Source: Nitratireductor thuwali (GTDB lineage Bacteria > Pseudomonadota > Alphaproteobacteria > Rhizobiales > Rhizobiaceae). Taken from it: a stretch of DNA of 64,000 nt. Location of the stretch: positions 3,718,001 to 3,782,000 of the forward strand of contig NZ_CP030941.1 of assembly GCF_036621415.1 (NCBI RefSeq), written 5' to 3'. Below, in pieces: positions 50,565 to 61,792 of the stretch (position 1 is its first letter; each line of letters opens with the position of its first letter). A program made the translations under genes and the position numbers. The notes under the pieces were generated by a model. The model was not told the origin of the DNA, did no database searches, and was given only the letters and a program-made list of their open reading frames with translations.

Positions 50565-51608
50565 ATGGAAACATTCTTCACCCTCTACGTGCTTCCTGGG
50601 CTGATCATGCTCCTGAAATCGGTCGTTCTGATTTCGGTTCTGCTGATCTTCGTGGCCTATATTCTTTATGCCGACCGCAAGATCTGGGCGGCGGTGCAAC
50701 TGCGCCGCGGCCCGAACGTGGTGGGCCCGTGGGGGCTGCTGCAGGCTTTCGCCGATCTTCTGAAATTCGTTTTCAAGGAGCCGGTGATCCCGTCCGGCGC
50801 CAACAAGGTGGTGTTCCTTCTGGCGCCGGTCGTGGGGGCCGTGCTGGCGCTTGCCACCTGGGCGGTCATCCCGGTGGCCGAGGGCTGGGCCATCGCCGAC
50901 ATCAATGTCGGCATCCTCTACATCTTCGCGATAGCCTCGCTGGAAGTCTACGGCGTCATCATGGGCGGCTGGGCGTCCAACTCGAAATATCCGTTCCTGG
51001 GCGCGCTGCGCTCAGCAGCGCAGATGGTCTCCTACGAGGTCTCCATCGGTTTCGTCATCGTCACCGTGCTCCTGACGGTCGGCTCGCTCAACCTGACCGA
51101 CATCGTCCTGTCGCAGGGCGACGGCCTCGGCACGATGCTGGGCCTGCCCAACACGTTCCTGGACTGGAACTGGCTCGCCCTGTTCCCGATGTTCATCATC
51201 TTCTTCATATCGGCGCTCGCCGAGACCAACCGCCCGCCTTTCGATCTGGTCGAGGCCGAGTCGGAACTGGTCGCCGGCCACATGATCGAATACTCCTCGA
51301 CGCCGTTCCTCTTGTTCTTCCTCGGCGAATATGTCGCCATCGTGCTGATGTGCGCGCTTACCACCATTCTGTTCCTTGGCGGATGGCTGCCGCCCTTCGA
51401 TTTCGCGCCCTTCACCTGGGTGCCGGGCGTCTTCTGGTTCGTTTTCAAGGTGTGCATGGTCTTCTTCATGTTCGCGCTGGTGAAGTCTTTCGTACCGCGC
51501 TACCGCTACGACCAGCTCATGCGCCTTGGCTGGAAGGTCTTCCTGCCGATCTCGCTCTTCATGGTGGTGGCGACCGCGGCCTTCCTCAAATTCACGGGCA
51601 TGGCGTAA
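50565..51608 (+). CDS. nuoH: NADH-quinone oxidoreductase subunit H
   Basis: A 347-residue membrane subunit with about eight helices that forms part of the quinone chamber. '[20 protein letters not shown]'-type sequence (here [19 protein letters not shown]), '[20 protein letters not shown]' and '[19 protein letters not shown]' are diagnostic. It starts 10 nt after nuoG. Confidence 0.98.
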   Translation: METFFTLYVLPGLIMLLKSVVLISVLLIFVAYILYADRKIWAAVQLRRGPNVVGPWGLLQAFADLLKFVFKEPVIPSGANKVVFLLAPVVGAVLALATWAVIPVAEGWAIADINVGILYIFAIASLEVYGVIMGGWASNSKYPFLGALRSAAQMVSYEVSIGFVIVTVLLTVGSLNLTDIVLSQGDGLGTMLGLPNTFLDWNWLALFPMFIIFFISALAETNRPPFDLVEAESELVAGHMIEYSSTPFLLFFLGEYVAIVLMCALTTILFLGGWLPPFDFAPFTWVPGVFWFVFKVCMVFFMFALVKSFVPRYRYDQLMRLGWKVFLPISLFMVVATAAFLKFTGMA

Positions 51609-51648
51609 TGGCGCGCCGCTTCCAGCCCACTCAAGCCGGAGAATGACG

Positions 51649-52140
51649 ATGTCAGCTCTTGCCCAGGCGGCCAAATCACTACTCCTGATGGAGTTCGTCG
51701 GCGCGGTCGTCCTTTCCATGAAGCAGTTCTTCGCGCCCAAGGCGACGTTGAACTATCCCCATGAGAAGGGGCCGATCTCCCCGCGTTTCCGCGGCGAGCA
51801 CGCGCTGCGCCGTTATCCGAACGGCGAGGAGCGCTGCATCGCCTGCAAGCTGTGCGAGGCCATCTGCCCGGCGCAAGCCATCACCATCGAGGCCGGCCCC
51901 CGCCGCAACGACGGCACGCGCCGAACCGTGCGCTACGACCTCGACATGGTGAAGTGCATCTACTGCGGCTTCTGCCAGGAAGCCTGCCCGGTTGACGCCA
52001 TCGTCGAGGGGCCGAATTTCGAGTTCGCGACCGAGACGCGCGAAGAGCTTTACTACAACAAGGAAAAACTGCTCGCCAATGGCGACCGGTGGGAGCGGGA
52101 GCTTGCCCGCAATATTGCATTGGACGCGCCCTACCGGTGA
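51649..52140 (+). CDS. nuoI: NADH-quinone oxidoreductase subunit I
   Basis: A 163-residue subunit with two [4Fe-4S] clusters (N6a, N6b): [18 protein letters not shown] and [21 protein letters not shown] 51649 is chosen because GGAGA lies 7 nt upstream; ATG 51643 is possible. N-terminal amphipathic helix tethers it to the membrane. The next gene is 119 nt away, an unusually large gap in this operon. Confidence 0.97.
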   Translation: MSALAQAAKSLLLMEFVGAVVLSMKQFFAPKATLNYPHEKGPISPRFRGEHALRRYPNGEERCIACKLCEAICPAQAITIEAGPRRNDGTRRTVRYDLDMVKCIYCGFCQEACPVDAIVEGPNFEFATETREELYYNKEKLLANGDRWERELARNIALDAPYR

Positions 52141-52217
52141 GGGGACAGGAGTGGACGAAGGCTGGGGCCTCGTCTAAAGACACGACAAATTTCACGCCCC
52201 GGGCGGGGCGGACGGAT

Positions 52218-52238
52218 GAGCCGGCGCAAGGCCGGCTC
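52218..52238 (+). promoter_or_regulatory. Hairpin in the nuoI-nuoJ gap
   Basis: A perfect 8-bp stem, GAGCCGGC (52218-52225) with GCCGGCTC (52231-52238), and a 5-nt loop, in the only long gap (119 bp) of the operon. Another GC-rich near-palindrome (GCCCCGGGCGGGGC) is just before it. There is no T run, so it is more likely a processing or mRNA stabilising element than a terminator. Confidence 0.5.
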
Positions 52239-52259
52239 GGCTAGGTACCGAGGGAACCC

Positions 52260-52880
52260 ATGCTGACAGGACTCGCGGCGATATTCTTTTACCTGTTCGC
52301 CTTCATTGGAGTGGCGGCGGCCTTTATGGTGATCTCCGCGCGCAATCCGGTGCACTCGGTGCTCTATCTGATCGTCACCTTCTTCAATGCGGCGGCGCTT
52401 TTCCTTCTCACCGGCGCCGAGTTCCTGGCGATGATCATGCTGGTCGTCTATGTCGGCGCCGTGGCGGTGCTGTTCCTCTTCGTCGTCATGATGCTGGACG
52501 TCGATTTCGCCGAGCTGAAGCAGGGTGCGCTGCAATATGCGCCGATCGGGGCTATCGTCGGCATCGTCCTGGCCGCCGAACTGGTGATCGTGTTGGGCGG
52601 CTACGCGTTTTCGCCGGAACTGGCGGGTGAGATTTCAAGGCCAACGCCGGATATCACGGTCCGCCACAACACGGCGGCGCTGGGCGATATCCTTTATACG
52701 GACTACATCTATTTCTTCCAGATCGCCGGCCTCGTGCTTCTCGTCGCCATGATCGGCGCCATCGTGCTCACGCTGCGCCACAAGGAAGGCGTTCGTCGAC
52801 AGTCCGTCCCGCAGCAGGTCGCACGCACGCCGGAAACGGCAATCGAAATCCGCAAGGTCGAATCGGGCGAGGGCATCTGA
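52260..52880 (+). CDS. nuoJ: NADH-quinone oxidoreductase subunit J
   Basis: A 206-residue membrane subunit with five helices. '[20 protein letters not shown]', '[20 protein letters not shown]' (pi-bulge helix 3) are conserved. The C-terminal '[15 protein letters not shown]' tail is usual in alphaproteobacteria. Confidence 0.96.
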   Translation: MLTGLAAIFFYLFAFIGVAAAFMVISARNPVHSVLYLIVTFFNAAALFLLTGAEFLAMIMLVVYVGAVAVLFLFVVMMLDVDFAELKQGALQYAPIGAIVGIVLAAELVIVLGGYAFSPELAGEISRPTPDITVRHNTAALGDILYTDYIYFFQIAGLVLLVAMIGAIVLTLRHKEGVRRQSVPQQVARTPETAIEIRKVESGEGI

Positions 52881-52882
52881 AC

Positions 52883-53191
52883 ATGGAAGTCGGCATCGCA
52901 CATTTTCTCACGGTCTCCGCCATCCTGTTCACGCTGGGCGTGTTCGGCATTTTCCTGAACCGCAAGAACGTCATCATCATCTTGATGTCGGTCGAGCTGA
53001 TCCTTCTGGCCGTCAACATCAATTTCGTGGCCTTTTCGGCGGTGCTGGGCGATCTGGTCGGTCAGGTCTTTGCGCTGTTTGTCCTGACTGTGGCTGCCGC
53101 CGAGGCGGCGATCGGCCTCGCCATTCTCGTCGTCTTCTTCCGTAATCGCGGCACCATCGCCGTCGAAGACATCAATATGATGAAGGGCTGA
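52883..53191 (+). CDS. nuoK: NADH-quinone oxidoreductase subunit K
   Basis: A 102-residue subunit with three helices, homologous to the MrpC antiporter subunit. '[20 protein letters not shown]' contains the conserved glutamate of helix 2 and '[20 protein letters not shown]' that of helix 3. Starts 2 nt after nuoJ. Confidence 0.97.
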   Translation: MEVGIAHFLTVSAILFTLGVFGIFLNRKNVIIILMSVELILLAVNINFVAFSAVLGDLVGQVFALFVLTVAAAEAAIGLAILVVFFRNRGTIAVEDINMMKG

Positions 53192-53202
53192 GGCCGCCGT
53201 CC

Positions 53203-55200
53203 ATGTATCACGCGATCGTTTTTCTCCCCCTCATCGGCTTCCTGATTGCCGGCCTTTTCGGCCGGTCGATCGGCGCCAAGGCGTCGGAATACATCACCTC
53301 GGGCTTTCTGGTGGTTGCCGCCGTGCTTTCCTGGATCGCCTTTTTCCAGGTGGCCATCGGCGCGGGCGAGGCGTTCACCGTGCCGATCATGCAGTTCATC
53401 GCCTCCGGTGCGCTCGAGGTGGACTGGGCGCTGAGGATCGACACCCTCACCGTGGTGATGCTGGTGGTCGTCAACACGGTTTCGGCGCTCGTGCACGTCT
53501 ACTCCATCGGCTACATGCATCACGACCCGCACCGGCCGCGCTTCTTCGCCTATTTGTCGCTCTTCACCTTCGCCATGCTGATGCTGGTGACGTCCGACAA
53601 TCTGGTGCAGATGTTCTTCGGCTGGGAAGGGGTGGGCCTGGCTTCCTATCTGCTGATAGGCTTCTGGTACAAGAAGCCGTCGGCCAGCGCCGCGGCCATG
53701 AAGGCCTTCATCGTCAACCGCATCGGCGACTTCGGCTTTATCCTTGGCATCTTCGGGGTTTTCGTGCTGTTCGGCTCGATCAATCTCGACACCATCTTCG
53801 CCGCAGCCGCCGGCTATCTTCCGGCGGAAGGCGCAGGCGAGGGGGCGGCCGCTGCCGAGCCGGTTCTGACCTTCCTCGGCTATTCGCTCGACAGGGCCGG
53901 CGCGCTGACCGCAGTCTGTCTGCTCCTGTTCCTGGGCGCCATGGGCAAGTCGGCGCAAGTGCCGCTTCACACCTGGCTTCCGGATGCGATGGAAGGCCCG
54001 ACCCCTGTTTCGGCCCTTATCCATGCCGCCACCATGGTCACCGCGGGCGTCTTCATGGTGGCGCGGCTGTCGCCGATCTTCGAACTTTCCGCCGATGCCC
54101 TGACCGTCGTCACCGCCGTTGGCGCCTTCACCGCCTTCTTCGCCGCGACCGTCGGCCTTGTCCAGAACGACATCAAGCGCGTCATCGCCTATTCTACCTG
54201 CTCGCAGCTCGGCTACATGTTCGTGGCGCTCGGCACGGGCTTCTATAGCGCCGCCATCTTCCACCTGTTCACCCACGCCTTCTTCAAGGCGCTGCTGTTT
54301 CTGGGCGCCGGGTCGGTCATCCATGCCGTGTCGGACGAGCAGGACATGCGCAGGATGGGCGGCTTACGGAAGCTCATTCCGCAGACCTACTGGATGATGA
54401 TCATCGGCACCCTCGCGCTGACCGGCGTCGGCATCCCCGGCACGATCATCGGCACCGCCGGCTTCTTCTCCAAGGATGCGATCATCGAAGGCGCGTTCGT
54501 CGGCCACAACGCTGTCGCTCCTATCGCCTTCGTCCTGCTCACCGTGGCCGCCGCCTTTACCAGCTTTTATTCCTGGCGGCTCATCTTCATGACCTTCCAT
54601 GGCAAGCCGCGCGCATCCGCGGACGTGATGCACCATGTGCATGAATCTCCATACGTCATGCTGGTGCCGCTCTTCCTGCTGGCCATCGGCGCCATTTTCG
54701 CAGGGGTTGTTTTCCACGATTATTTCGTCGGCTATGATTACGACCACTTCTGGAAGGGCGCGCTGTTCACGCTTCCGGGCAACGAGATCCTGGAAGAGTT
54801 CCACCATGTGCCCCTATGGGTGAAGCTGGCTCCATTGGTTGCCATGCTGCTCGGTCTGGCCTTCGCCTGGCTGTTCTACATTCGCGATCCCGAGCGTCCG
54901 AAGGCGTTGGCCAGGCAGCACCGCGGCCTCTATGCATTCCTGCTCAACAAGTGGTATTTCGACGAACTCTACGACTTCCTGTTCGTGCGGCCGGCCAAGC
55001 GTCTCGGCACCTTCCTCTGGAAGGAGGGGGACGGCAGGGTGATCGACGGGCTCGGGCCGGACGGCATTTCCGCGCGCGTCGTCGATGTCACCAACCGCGT
55101 CGTCAAGCTGCAGAGCGGCTACCTCTACCACTACGCCTTCGCGATGCTCATCGGTGTCGCGGCCCTTGTGACCTGGATGATGCTTGGGAGCTCGTTTTAG
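53203..55200 (+). CDS. nuoL: NADH-quinone oxidoreductase subunit L
   Basis: A 665-residue antiporter-like subunit, about 16 helices, with the lateral C-terminal helix. '[20 protein letters not shown]', '[20 protein letters not shown]' (discontinuous helix and Lys) and '[20 protein letters not shown]' are the proton-channel signatures. Confidence 0.97.
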   Translation: MYHAIVFLPLIGFLIAGLFGRSIGAKASEYITSGFLVVAAVLSWIAFFQVAIGAGEAFTVPIMQFIASGALEVDWALRIDTLTVVMLVVVNTVSALVHVYSIGYMHHDPHRPRFFAYLSLFTFAMLMLVTSDNLVQMFFGWEGVGLASYLLIGFWYKKPSASAAAMKAFIVNRIGDFGFILGIFGVFVLFGSINLDTIFAAAAGYLPAEGAGEGAAAAEPVLTFLGYSLDRAGALTAVCLLLFLGAMGKSAQVPLHTWLPDAMEGPTPVSALIHAATMVTAGVFMVARLSPIFELSADALTVVTAVGAFTAFFAATVGLVQNDIKRVIAYSTCSQLGYMFVALGTGFYSAAIFHLFTHAFFKALLFLGAGSVIHAVSDEQDMRRMGGLRKLIPQTYWMMIIGTLALTGVGIPGTIIGTAGFFSKDAIIEGAFVGHNAVAPIAFVLLTVAAAFTSFYSWRLIFMTFHGKPRASADVMHHVHESPYVMLVPLFLLAIGAIFAGVVFHDYFVGYDYDHFWKGALFTLPGNEILEEFHHVPLWVKLAPLVAMLLGLAFAWLFYIRDPERPKALARQHRGLYAFLLNKWYFDELYDFLFVRPAKRLGTFLWKEGDGRVIDGLGPDGISARVVDVTNRVVKLQSGYLYHYAFAMLIGVAALVTWMMLGSSF

Positions 55201-55203
55201 AAC

Positions 55204-56709
55204 ATGACCGATTGGCCCATACTCTCCACGGTCACCTTCCTGCCGCTCGTCGGCGCTTTCCTCATCCTCTTGATCCGGGATGACGGGGCGGGCGCACGCA
55301 GGAACATCCGCAACGTTGCTCTGCTGACCACCGTTTTCACCTTCATCCTGTCGCTGTTCGTCTGGATCGGCTTCGACAATGCCGTGCCCGGTTTTCAGAT
55401 GGTGGAAAAGAGCGAATGGCTCTCTTCCGGCATCAGCTATCATATGGGAGTGGACGGCATTTCCATGCTGTTCGTCATCCTGACGACCTTCCTCATGCCG
55501 TTCTGCATCCTGGCGAGCTGGGAAGCGGTGGACAAGCGCGTCAAGGAGTACATGATAGCGTTCCTGATCCTGGAAACGCTCATGATCGGCATGTTCTGCG
55601 CGCTCGACATCGTTCTCTTCTATGTGTTCTTCGAAGCCGGTCTCATCCCGATGTTCATCATCATCGGCGTGTGGGGTGGCAAGCGCCGCGTCTATGCCAG
55701 CTTCAAATTCTTCCTCTACACGCTGCTGGGCTCGGTGCTGATGCTGCTCGCCATGATGGCGATGTATCTGCAGGCCGGCACCACGGCCATTCCGGAACTG
55801 CTGACCTATGTCTTCCCGACCGGCATGCAGTACTGGCTATGGCTCGCATTCTTCGCCTCCTTCGCGGTCAAGATGCCGATGTGGCCGGTGCACACCTGGC
55901 TGCCGGATGCGCATGTGGAGGCGCCCACGGCGGGCTCCGTCATCCTGGCCGGCATCCTGTTGAAGATGGGTGGATACGGGTTCCTGCGCTTCTCCGTCCC
56001 CATGTTCCCGGTCGCCTCGATCGACCTGGCGTCCCTGGTCTTCGTCCTTTCGGTCATCGCCATCATTTATACCTCGCTGGTGGCGATGATGCAGGAGGAC
56101 ATCAAGAAGCTGATCGCCTATTCCTCCGTCGCCCATATGGGCTTCGTGACGATGGGCATATTCGCGCTCAACGAGCAGGGCATCCAGGGCGCCATCTTCC
56201 AGATGCTTTCGCACGGGCTGGTTTCGGGTGCGCTGTTCCTCTGCGTGGGCGTGATATACGACCGCATGCACACCCGCCAGATTGCCGCCTATGGCGGGCT
56301 GGTCAACAACATGCCGAAATATGCGGTCGCCTTCATGGTGTTCACCATGGCCAATGTCGGCCTGCCCGGCACCAGCGGCTTCGTCGGCGAATTCCTGACG
56401 CTGCTCGCCGTTTTCCAGGTGAACACGTGGGTGGCGTTCTTCGCCGCGACGGGCGTTATCCTGTCGGCCGCCTACGCGCTCTGGCTCTACCGCCGGGTCA
56501 TTTTCGGCGCGCTGACCAAAGAGAGCCTGAAAGGGCTTTCGGACCTGTCGCTGCGCGAGAAGACGATTCTCTATCCTCTTGTGGCGCTTGTGATTTTCTT
56601 CGGCGTCTATCCGGCGCCGCTGCTGGACGCGACGGCGGCTTCCGTGGAGGCCCTCGTCAATCAGGTCGGCCTGTCGGTCGAACTGGCTGAAGCCGCCGCG
56701 GCAAACTGA
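55204..56709 (+). CDS. nuoM: NADH-quinone oxidoreductase subunit M
   Basis: A 501-residue antiporter-like subunit with 14 helices. '[20 protein letters not shown]' contains the conserved Glu, '[20 protein letters not shown]' the half-channel Lys, and '[20 protein letters not shown]' is the third signature. Starts 3 nt after nuoL. Confidence 0.97.
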   Translation: MTDWPILSTVTFLPLVGAFLILLIRDDGAGARRNIRNVALLTTVFTFILSLFVWIGFDNAVPGFQMVEKSEWLSSGISYHMGVDGISMLFVILTTFLMPFCILASWEAVDKRVKEYMIAFLILETLMIGMFCALDIVLFYVFFEAGLIPMFIIIGVWGGKRRVYASFKFFLYTLLGSVLMLLAMMAMYLQAGTTAIPELLTYVFPTGMQYWLWLAFFASFAVKMPMWPVHTWLPDAHVEAPTAGSVILAGILLKMGGYGFLRFSVPMFPVASIDLASLVFVLSVIAIIYTSLVAMMQEDIKKLIAYSSVAHMGFVTMGIFALNEQGIQGAIFQMLSHGLVSGALFLCVGVIYDRMHTRQIAAYGGLVNNMPKYAVAFMVFTMANVGLPGTSGFVGEFLTLLAVFQVNTWVAFFAATGVILSAAYALWLYRRVIFGALTKESLKGLSDLSLREKTILYPLVALVIFFGVYPAPLLDATAASVEALVNQVGLSVELAEAAAAN

Positions 56710-56725
56710 ACGGGAACGCATTGAC

Positions 56726-58162
56726 ATGACGTTTGATCTGACATCGAGCCTGATCCTCGCCGTTCCCGAACTGGCGCTGGCCGTTGGCGCCATGGCGCTG
56801 TTGATGATCGGCGTGTTCTCGGGAGACCGCGCCGATACCACCGTGACCGGCCTTGCCGTTGCGCTGTTCCTGGCGGTGATTGCCTGGATCATAGTCTTTC
56901 CGGCCGATGGACCTGCTTTCGACAACGCCTTCATTTCCGACGCCTTCTCGCGCGTGATGAAGCTTCTGACGCTGGTCGGCGCCGCCGTCACGTTGATCAT
57001 GTCGGTCGGCTTCGCCAAAGCCGAGAAGTTCGACAAGTTCGAATACCCGGTGCTCATCATGCTTTCCACGCTGGGCATGATGCTGATGATCTCGGCGAAC
57101 GACATGATCGCTCTTTATCTCGGCCTGGAACTGCAGTCGCTGGCCCTTTATGTCGTCGCCGCCATCAATCGCGACAGCGCGCGGGCGACGGAAGCAGGCC
57201 TCAAATACTTCGTGCTGGGCGCGCTTTCCTCTGGCATGCTCCTCTACGGCGTCTCGCTGGTCTACGGCTTCACCGGAAACACGGGCTTTGAGGCGATCGC
57301 GGCGGCGCTGTCGGATGGGGAGCGCCAGCTCGGGCTCGTCTTCGGTCTCGTCTTCGTGCTGGCCGGCCTTGCCTTCAAGATATCCGCCGTGCCGTTCCAC
57401 ATGTGGACGCCCGACGTCTATGAAGGCGCTCCGACACCGGTAACGGCGTTCTTCGCGGCCGCCCCCAAGATGGCGGCCATGGCGCTGCTCGTGCGGGTGA
57501 CGATGGGGGCGTTCGAGCCCATCGCGCTGGACTGGCAGCAGATCATCGTCTTTATCTCCATCGCCTCGATGCTGCTCGGCGCCTTTGCCGCGATCGGCCA
57601 GCGCAACATCAAGCGCCTGATGGCCTATTCCTCAATCGCGCATATGGGCTTTGCCCTGGTGGGCCTTGCGGCAAACTCGGAAGCGGGCGTGCGCGGCGTG
57701 GTCATCTACATGCTTATTTATCTCGCCATGACGCTGGGCGCCTTTGCATTCATCCTCGCGATGCGGCGCAACGACAACAATCTCGAGCAGATCGACGACC
57801 TGGCGGGCCTTTCGTCGACCAATCCTGTTATGGCCACGATCATGACCATCCTCATGTTCTCGCTGGCCGGCATCCCGCCGCTGGCCGGCTTCTGGGCCAA
57901 GTGGTATGTGTTCCTTGCCGCCATCGAGGCCCAGCTTTACTGGCTCGCGGTGATCGGCGTTGTTGCTTCGGTGGTGGGCGCCTTCTACTACATCCGCATC
58001 ATCAAGGTGATGTGGTTCGACGAATCGGCTGGCGGCTTCCAGCCCATGGCCGGCGAGTTGCGCTTCGTCCTGCTCCTGTCGGGTGCCTTCGTATTGTTCT
58101 ACATGCTGGTGGGCGCTCCCGTGGAGCTGATTGCAGGCGCGGCCGCGGGCTCCTTCTTCTGA
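56726..58162 (+). CDS. nuoN: NADH-quinone oxidoreductase subunit N
   Basis: A 478-residue antiporter-like subunit. '[20 protein letters not shown]', '[20 protein letters not shown]' and '[20 protein letters not shown]' are diagnostic. Last nuo gene; birA begins 5 nt after its stop, as commonly found in this bacterial group. Confidence 0.97.
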   Translation: MTFDLTSSLILAVPELALAVGAMALLMIGVFSGDRADTTVTGLAVALFLAVIAWIIVFPADGPAFDNAFISDAFSRVMKLLTLVGAAVTLIMSVGFAKAEKFDKFEYPVLIMLSTLGMMLMISANDMIALYLGLELQSLALYVVAAINRDSARATEAGLKYFVLGALSSGMLLYGVSLVYGFTGNTGFEAIAAALSDGERQLGLVFGLVFVLAGLAFKISAVPFHMWTPDVYEGAPTPVTAFFAAAPKMAAMALLVRVTMGAFEPIALDWQQIIVFISIASMLLGAFAAIGQRNIKRLMAYSSIAHMGFALVGLAANSEAGVRGVVIYMLIYLAMTLGAFAFILAMRRNDNNLEQIDDLAGLSSTNPVMATIMTILMFSLAGIPPLAGFWAKWYVFLAAIEAQLYWLAVIGVVASVVGAFYYIRIIKVMWFDESAGGFQPMAGELRFVLLLSGAFVLFYMLVGAPVELIAGAAAGSFF

Positions 58163-58167
58163 CCGCG

Positions 58168-58992
58168 ATGTTCACCCTCGCCCCTTCGGCTGAGGCGGCC
58201 GGGTACCGGCTGGAAGCGCATGACAGTGTCGGCTCCACCAATGCCCTCGCGCTGGAGCGGGCGGGGCAGGGCGATCCGGGCAGGCTGTGGATCACGGCGC
58301 TGCAGCAGACGAGCGGCCGTGGAAGGCGCGGCCGCGACTGGGCGACGCCCCATGGCAATCTGGCGGCGACGCTGCTTCTGTCGGAAGGCATGTCCGTCAA
58401 CGACGCGGCGATGCTTGGCTTTGTAGCCGGTCTTTCCCTGTCCGACGCTCTGTCGGCAGTGGTTCCGCGATCGGCCCTCAAGGTCGGGATCGATAGCGGC
58501 GACATGGCGCAGGGATCGGGCCGCTTCGCATTGAAATGGCCGAACGACATCCTTGCGGATGGCGCAAAGCTCGCCGGCATCCTGCTTGAATCTTCGCTCC
58601 TCGGCCCGGACCGGCTGGCGTTGGCGATCGGCATCGGCGTCAATGTGGTGGCTCATCCCGAGGGGCTTCCCTATCCGGCGACCTCGCTGAAGGCGCTCGG
58701 CGCGGGCGAGGACGCGACACGGCTGTTCCTGGCGCTTAGCGACGCCTGGGTGGAGAACTATGCCCGCTGGCGCGGCCCGGGCGGCAAGGCCGCAATCCGC
58801 GACCGCTGGCTGGGGCAGGCGGCGGGCCTTGGCTCGGAAGTTTCGGTCCAGGCGGAGGGCCGCGTGGTAAGAGGCATATTTGAAACGATTGACGAGGCGT
58901 GCCGTTTCGTCATTCGCGAGGAAGACGGCTCGCGGTTCTACATAGCCGCCGGCGACGTGCATTTCGGCGCCGTGGCGTCGGTGCGCGCTTGA
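58168..58992 (+). CDS. birA: Biotin--[acetyl-CoA-carboxylase] ligase
   Basis: A 274-residue biotin protein ligase that makes biotinyl-5'-AMP and transfers biotin to carrier proteins. 'EAHDSVGSTNALALERA', 'QQTSGRGRRGRDWATPHGNL' (biotin/ATP binding) and 'FALKWPNDILADGAKLAGIL' are all present. It has no N-terminal DNA-binding domain, so it is monofunctional and cannot repress biotin genes. Directly downstream of nuoN, 5 nt away. Confidence 0.95.
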   Translation: MFTLAPSAEAAGYRLEAHDSVGSTNALALERAGQGDPGRLWITALQQTSGRGRRGRDWATPHGNLAATLLLSEGMSVNDAAMLGFVAGLSLSDALSAVVPRSALKVGIDSGDMAQGSGRFALKWPNDILADGAKLAGILLESSLLGPDRLALAIGIGVNVVAHPEGLPYPATSLKALGAGEDATRLFLALSDAWVENYARWRGPGGKAAIRDRWLGQAAGLGSEVSVQAEGRVVRGIFETIDEACRFVIREEDGSRFYIAAGDVHFGAVASVRA

Positions 58993-59112
58993 AAATCACG
59001 GAGCGCCGTGCGTCCATTCGGGCGCTGGATGGCAACGCTCTACCTTCTTGTTTTCCGCATCCGTGCGGACGTCAGGTGATATCGCCTGGCTACAGATTCT
59101 ATAGGAGACGAC

Positions 59113-60780
59113 GTGGCAGGCGATAAAGCTGAGCTGGTGTTCTGCCCCTTGGGTGGGGTTGGCGAGATTGGAATGAATCTGGGCCTTTACGGCTATGGCC
59201 CGCCGCGCAAGCGCCAGTGGATCGTTGTCGATTGCGGCGTTACGTTTCCGGGGCCGGATCTGCCCGGCGTCGATCTGGTCCTGCCCGATATCAGCTTTCT
59301 GGAAGAGCAGATCGACAATCTCAAGGGCATCGTCATCACCCATGCCCATGAAGACCATTATGGCGCCCTCCTGGACCTTTGGCCACGCCTCAAGGTCGAT
59401 GTGTGGATGACGCCTTTCTCGGCCGGTCTCCTGGAATCCAAGCGCCAGGGGGAGCACAACGCCCCCGACATTCCGGTGACGATCTTCAAGCCCGGCGACA
59501 CTTTCAATGTCGGGCCTTTCTCCATAGAGGCGATCGCCGTCACCCACTCGATTCCCGAGCCCGTGTCGCTGGCCATCACCTCGCCATTGGGGACGGTCGT
59601 GCACACCGGCGACTGGAAGATCGATCCTGCCCCGTCCCTCGGTCCGATCACCGACGAGACCCGCTTCCGCGCCGTGGGCGATGCGGGGGTGCTGGCTCTG
59701 GTCTGCGACTCCACCAACGCCATGCGGGAGGGAGAATCGCCCTCCGAAGAGGCGGTGGGCGAGGGGCTGAGAGGCGTCATCGAAAAGGCCAGCGGCCGCG
59801 TCGCCGTCACGACGTTTTCCTCCAATGTCGGGCGCATCCGCTCCGTCGCCGAGGCCGCCCGCGACGCCGGCCGGCAGGTGGTGGTGCTTGGCCGCTCCCT
59901 CAAGCGCGTCATCGACGTGGCGACCGAGCTCGGCTATCTGGAAGGCCTGCCGCCTTTCCTTCCTGAGGACGATTTCGGTTATATCCCGCGCGAGAATGCT
60001 GTGATCCTGTGCACCGGCAGCCAGGGCGAGCCGCGTGCCGCACTCGCCAAGCTCGCCCGCGACGAGATGCGCAACGTAGCCCTGTCGCCGGGCGACACGG
60101 TCGTCTATTCCTCGCGCGTCATTCCCGGCAACGAGAAAGCCATCCTGGAGACCAGGAACCTGCTCATCGAGCAGGGCATCGAGATCATCGAAGATACGGA
60201 CGCGCTGGTTCATGTCTCCGGTCATCCGCGCCGCAGCGAACTCAAGAAGATGTATGAGTGGGTGCGCCCGCTGGTGCTGGTTCCCGTCCATGGCGAGGCG
60301 GCGCACCTCGTCGCCCACGGCTCGTTGGGGGCAATGGCCGGCATCCCGGACGTGGCTCAGATCCGCAACGGCGACATGCTGCGTCTGGCTCCCGGCGTGC
60401 CGGAGATCGTCGACCAGGTGGCCTTCGGCCGCATTTTCCGCGACGGCAAGATCGTCGGCGACGACAAGGAAATCGGCGTGGTCGAACGTCGCAAGCTTTC
60501 CTTCGCCGGTCACGTCGCGGTGAACGTCGTGCTCGACGACCGGAACGATCTTGAGGGCGATCCGGACCTGATCGCACTCGGCGTGCCCGAGTTCGACGCG
60601 CGGGGCAGTTTGATGGAGGATATCATGATCGCCGCGGCGGTGGAGGCCTTCCGCAGCATCCCGCGCCAGCGCCGCAAGGACCTCGATCTGGTTGCCGAAG
60701 CCGTGCGCCGCGCCGTACGCGCCGCCGCCAACAGCGCCTGGGGCAAGAAGCCCGTCGTCACCGTCTTCGTGACCCAGTAG
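59113..60780 (+). CDS. rnj: Ribonuclease J
   Basis: A 555-residue metallo-beta-lactamase/beta-CASP ribonuclease involved in mRNA decay and rRNA processing. The zinc-binding motif is HAHEDH at residues 77-82, followed by GDWKIDP and DSTNAMREGESPSEEAV; the beta-CASP part contains TTFSSNVGRIRSVAEAARDA and VHVSGHPRRSELKKMYEWVR. It starts with GTG at 59113, downstream of a 120-bp gap after birA. Alphaproteobacterial RNase J usually acts as a 5'-3' exonuclease. Confidence 0.96.
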   Translation: MAGDKAELVFCPLGGVGEIGMNLGLYGYGPPRKRQWIVVDCGVTFPGPDLPGVDLVLPDISFLEEQIDNLKGIVITHAHEDHYGALLDLWPRLKVDVWMTPFSAGLLESKRQGEHNAPDIPVTIFKPGDTFNVGPFSIEAIAVTHSIPEPVSLAITSPLGTVVHTGDWKIDPAPSLGPITDETRFRAVGDAGVLALVCDSTNAMREGESPSEEAVGEGLRGVIEKASGRVAVTTFSSNVGRIRSVAEAARDAGRQVVVLGRSLKRVIDVATELGYLEGLPPFLPEDDFGYIPRENAVILCTGSQGEPRAALAKLARDEMRNVALSPGDTVVYSSRVIPGNEKAILETRNLLIEQGIEIIEDTDALVHVSGHPRRSELKKMYEWVRPLVLVPVHGEAAHLVAHGSLGAMAGIPDVAQIRNGDMLRLAPGVPEIVDQVAFGRIFRDGKIVGDDKEIGVVERRKLSFAGHVAVNVVLDDRNDLEGDPDLIALGVPEFDARGSLMEDIMIAAAVEAFRSIPRQRRKDLDLVAEAVRRAVRAAANSAWGKKPVVTVFVTQ

Positions 60781-60791
60781 GGGAAACACCA

Positions 60792-61196
60792 ATGCTTGGC
60801 AGGCTCAACCATGTCGCAATCGCCGTCCCGGACCTGGCGGCCGCCACGGCGATCTATCGCGACACGCTGGGCGCTGCGGTCTCGCAGCCGCAGGCCCTGC
60901 CCGAGCATGGTGTCACCGTCGTCTTCGTTGAGCTTCCAAATGCCAAGGTGGAACTGCTGGAGCCGCTCGGCGAGGCATCGCCCATCGCGGCATTTCTCGA
61001 AAAGAGCCCTTCCGGCGGCATTCACCACATATGCTATGAGGTGAACGATATTCTGGCCGCGCGCGACCGGCTGAAGGCGGCGGGCGCCCGGGTTGTGGGC
61101 GACGGAGAACCGAAGATCGGCGCGCACGGCAAGCCGGTGCTTTTCCTGCACCCAAAGGATTTTGCCGGAACGCTGGTCGAGCTCGAGCAGGTGTGA
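60792..61196 (+). CDS. mce: Methylmalonyl-CoA epimerase
   Basis: A 134-residue VOC-fold epimerase that interconverts (R)- and (S)-methylmalonyl-CoA in propionate metabolism. 'LNHVAIAVPDLAAATAIYRD' and 'GGIHHICYEVNDILAARDRL' and the end 'FLHPKDFAGTLVELEQV' match the family, with His and Glu metal ligands visible. It follows RNase J by 11 nt and lies in the conserved alphaproteobacterial block rnj-mce-DUF1467-proS. Confidence 0.94.
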   Translation: MLGRLNHVAIAVPDLAAATAIYRDTLGAAVSQPQALPEHGVTVVFVELPNAKVELLEPLGEASPIAAFLEKSPSGGIHHICYEVNDILAARDRLKAAGARVVGDGEPKIGAHGKPVLFLHPKDFAGTLVELEQV

Positions 61197-61253
61197 CCTC
61201 ACGCCGCGCGGGCAGGGGCCTGAAATCTGCCGCCATTCGGCCTATAAGGCGTC

Positions 61254-61412
61254 CTAGAGTTCCGTGCATCCATTTAGACTTGGACGCACAAGGGACGCTC
61301 TAGCACTTTGTGAATCTACGCATCGTGCTTTCCGAACATCGATTCCGATTTTCGGGCCGCTGCTGTAGAGCAATACCTGGGAAGCCGGTTCTCCGTCCGG
61401 ATTGCCTAGAAT
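61254..61412. repeat. RIME-like palindromic repeat between mce and the DUF1467 gene
   Basis: Starts CTAGAGTTCCGTGCATCC and carries a 9-bp stem (GTGCATCCA 61265-61273 with TGGACGCAC 61282-61290, one G-T pair), a second pair CCGAACATCG (61333-61342)/CGATTTTCGG (61347-61356) with one mismatch, and a third module AGAGCAAT...GGATTGC (61369-61407) resembling the right part of the repeat at 19613. I recall the first half as a frequent sequence in Mesorhizobium-like genomes. It fills most of the 304-bp gap. Confidence 0.7.
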
Positions 61413-61500
61413 GAAGCGGTTAGATCAGGTCGGTGAAACGGCGAACCGATCCGGGAGATCGGCGGCACGCGCCGCCGAAATGCAGGGCTGGGAAGGCGCA

Positions 61501-61770
61501 ATGAACTGGATATCGCTGGCGGCCGTTTTCATCGTCATCTGGTGGGTCATGCTGTTCGTGTCGCTGCCGGTCGGCCTGCGCACGCAGGATGAAGATGGCA
61601 AGGTCGTGCCGGGCACCCCCGAGAGTGCGCCGCGCGGCTCTCATATGCTGAAAGCCCTCATCCGCACCACCATTCTCACGCTGATGGTTTTCGCGGCATT
61701 CTACATTCTGACGCGCGTTCTCGGCTACGGCTTTGATGACATCCCGCGTTTCGCGCCGGAGTTCTACTGA
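61501..61770 (+). CDS. DUF1467 family small membrane protein
   Basis: An 89-residue membrane protein with two hydrophobic helices, 'WISLAAVFIVIWWVMLFVSL' and 'TTILTLMVFAAFYILTRVLG', and a polar loop rich in Pro/Asp/Gly between them. The sequence 'PVGLRTQDEDGKVVPGTPES' and APRGSHMLKAL is the DUF1467 signature, typical of the small genes between mce and proS in alphaproteobacteria. GGGAAGG precedes the ATG. Function unknown. Confidence 0.88.
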   Translation: MNWISLAAVFIVIWWVMLFVSLPVGLRTQDEDGKVVPGTPESAPRGSHMLKALIRTTILTLMVFAAFYILTRVLGYGFDDIPRFAPEFY

Positions 61771-61792
61771 GCCCGCTCATTGATGTTTCATC

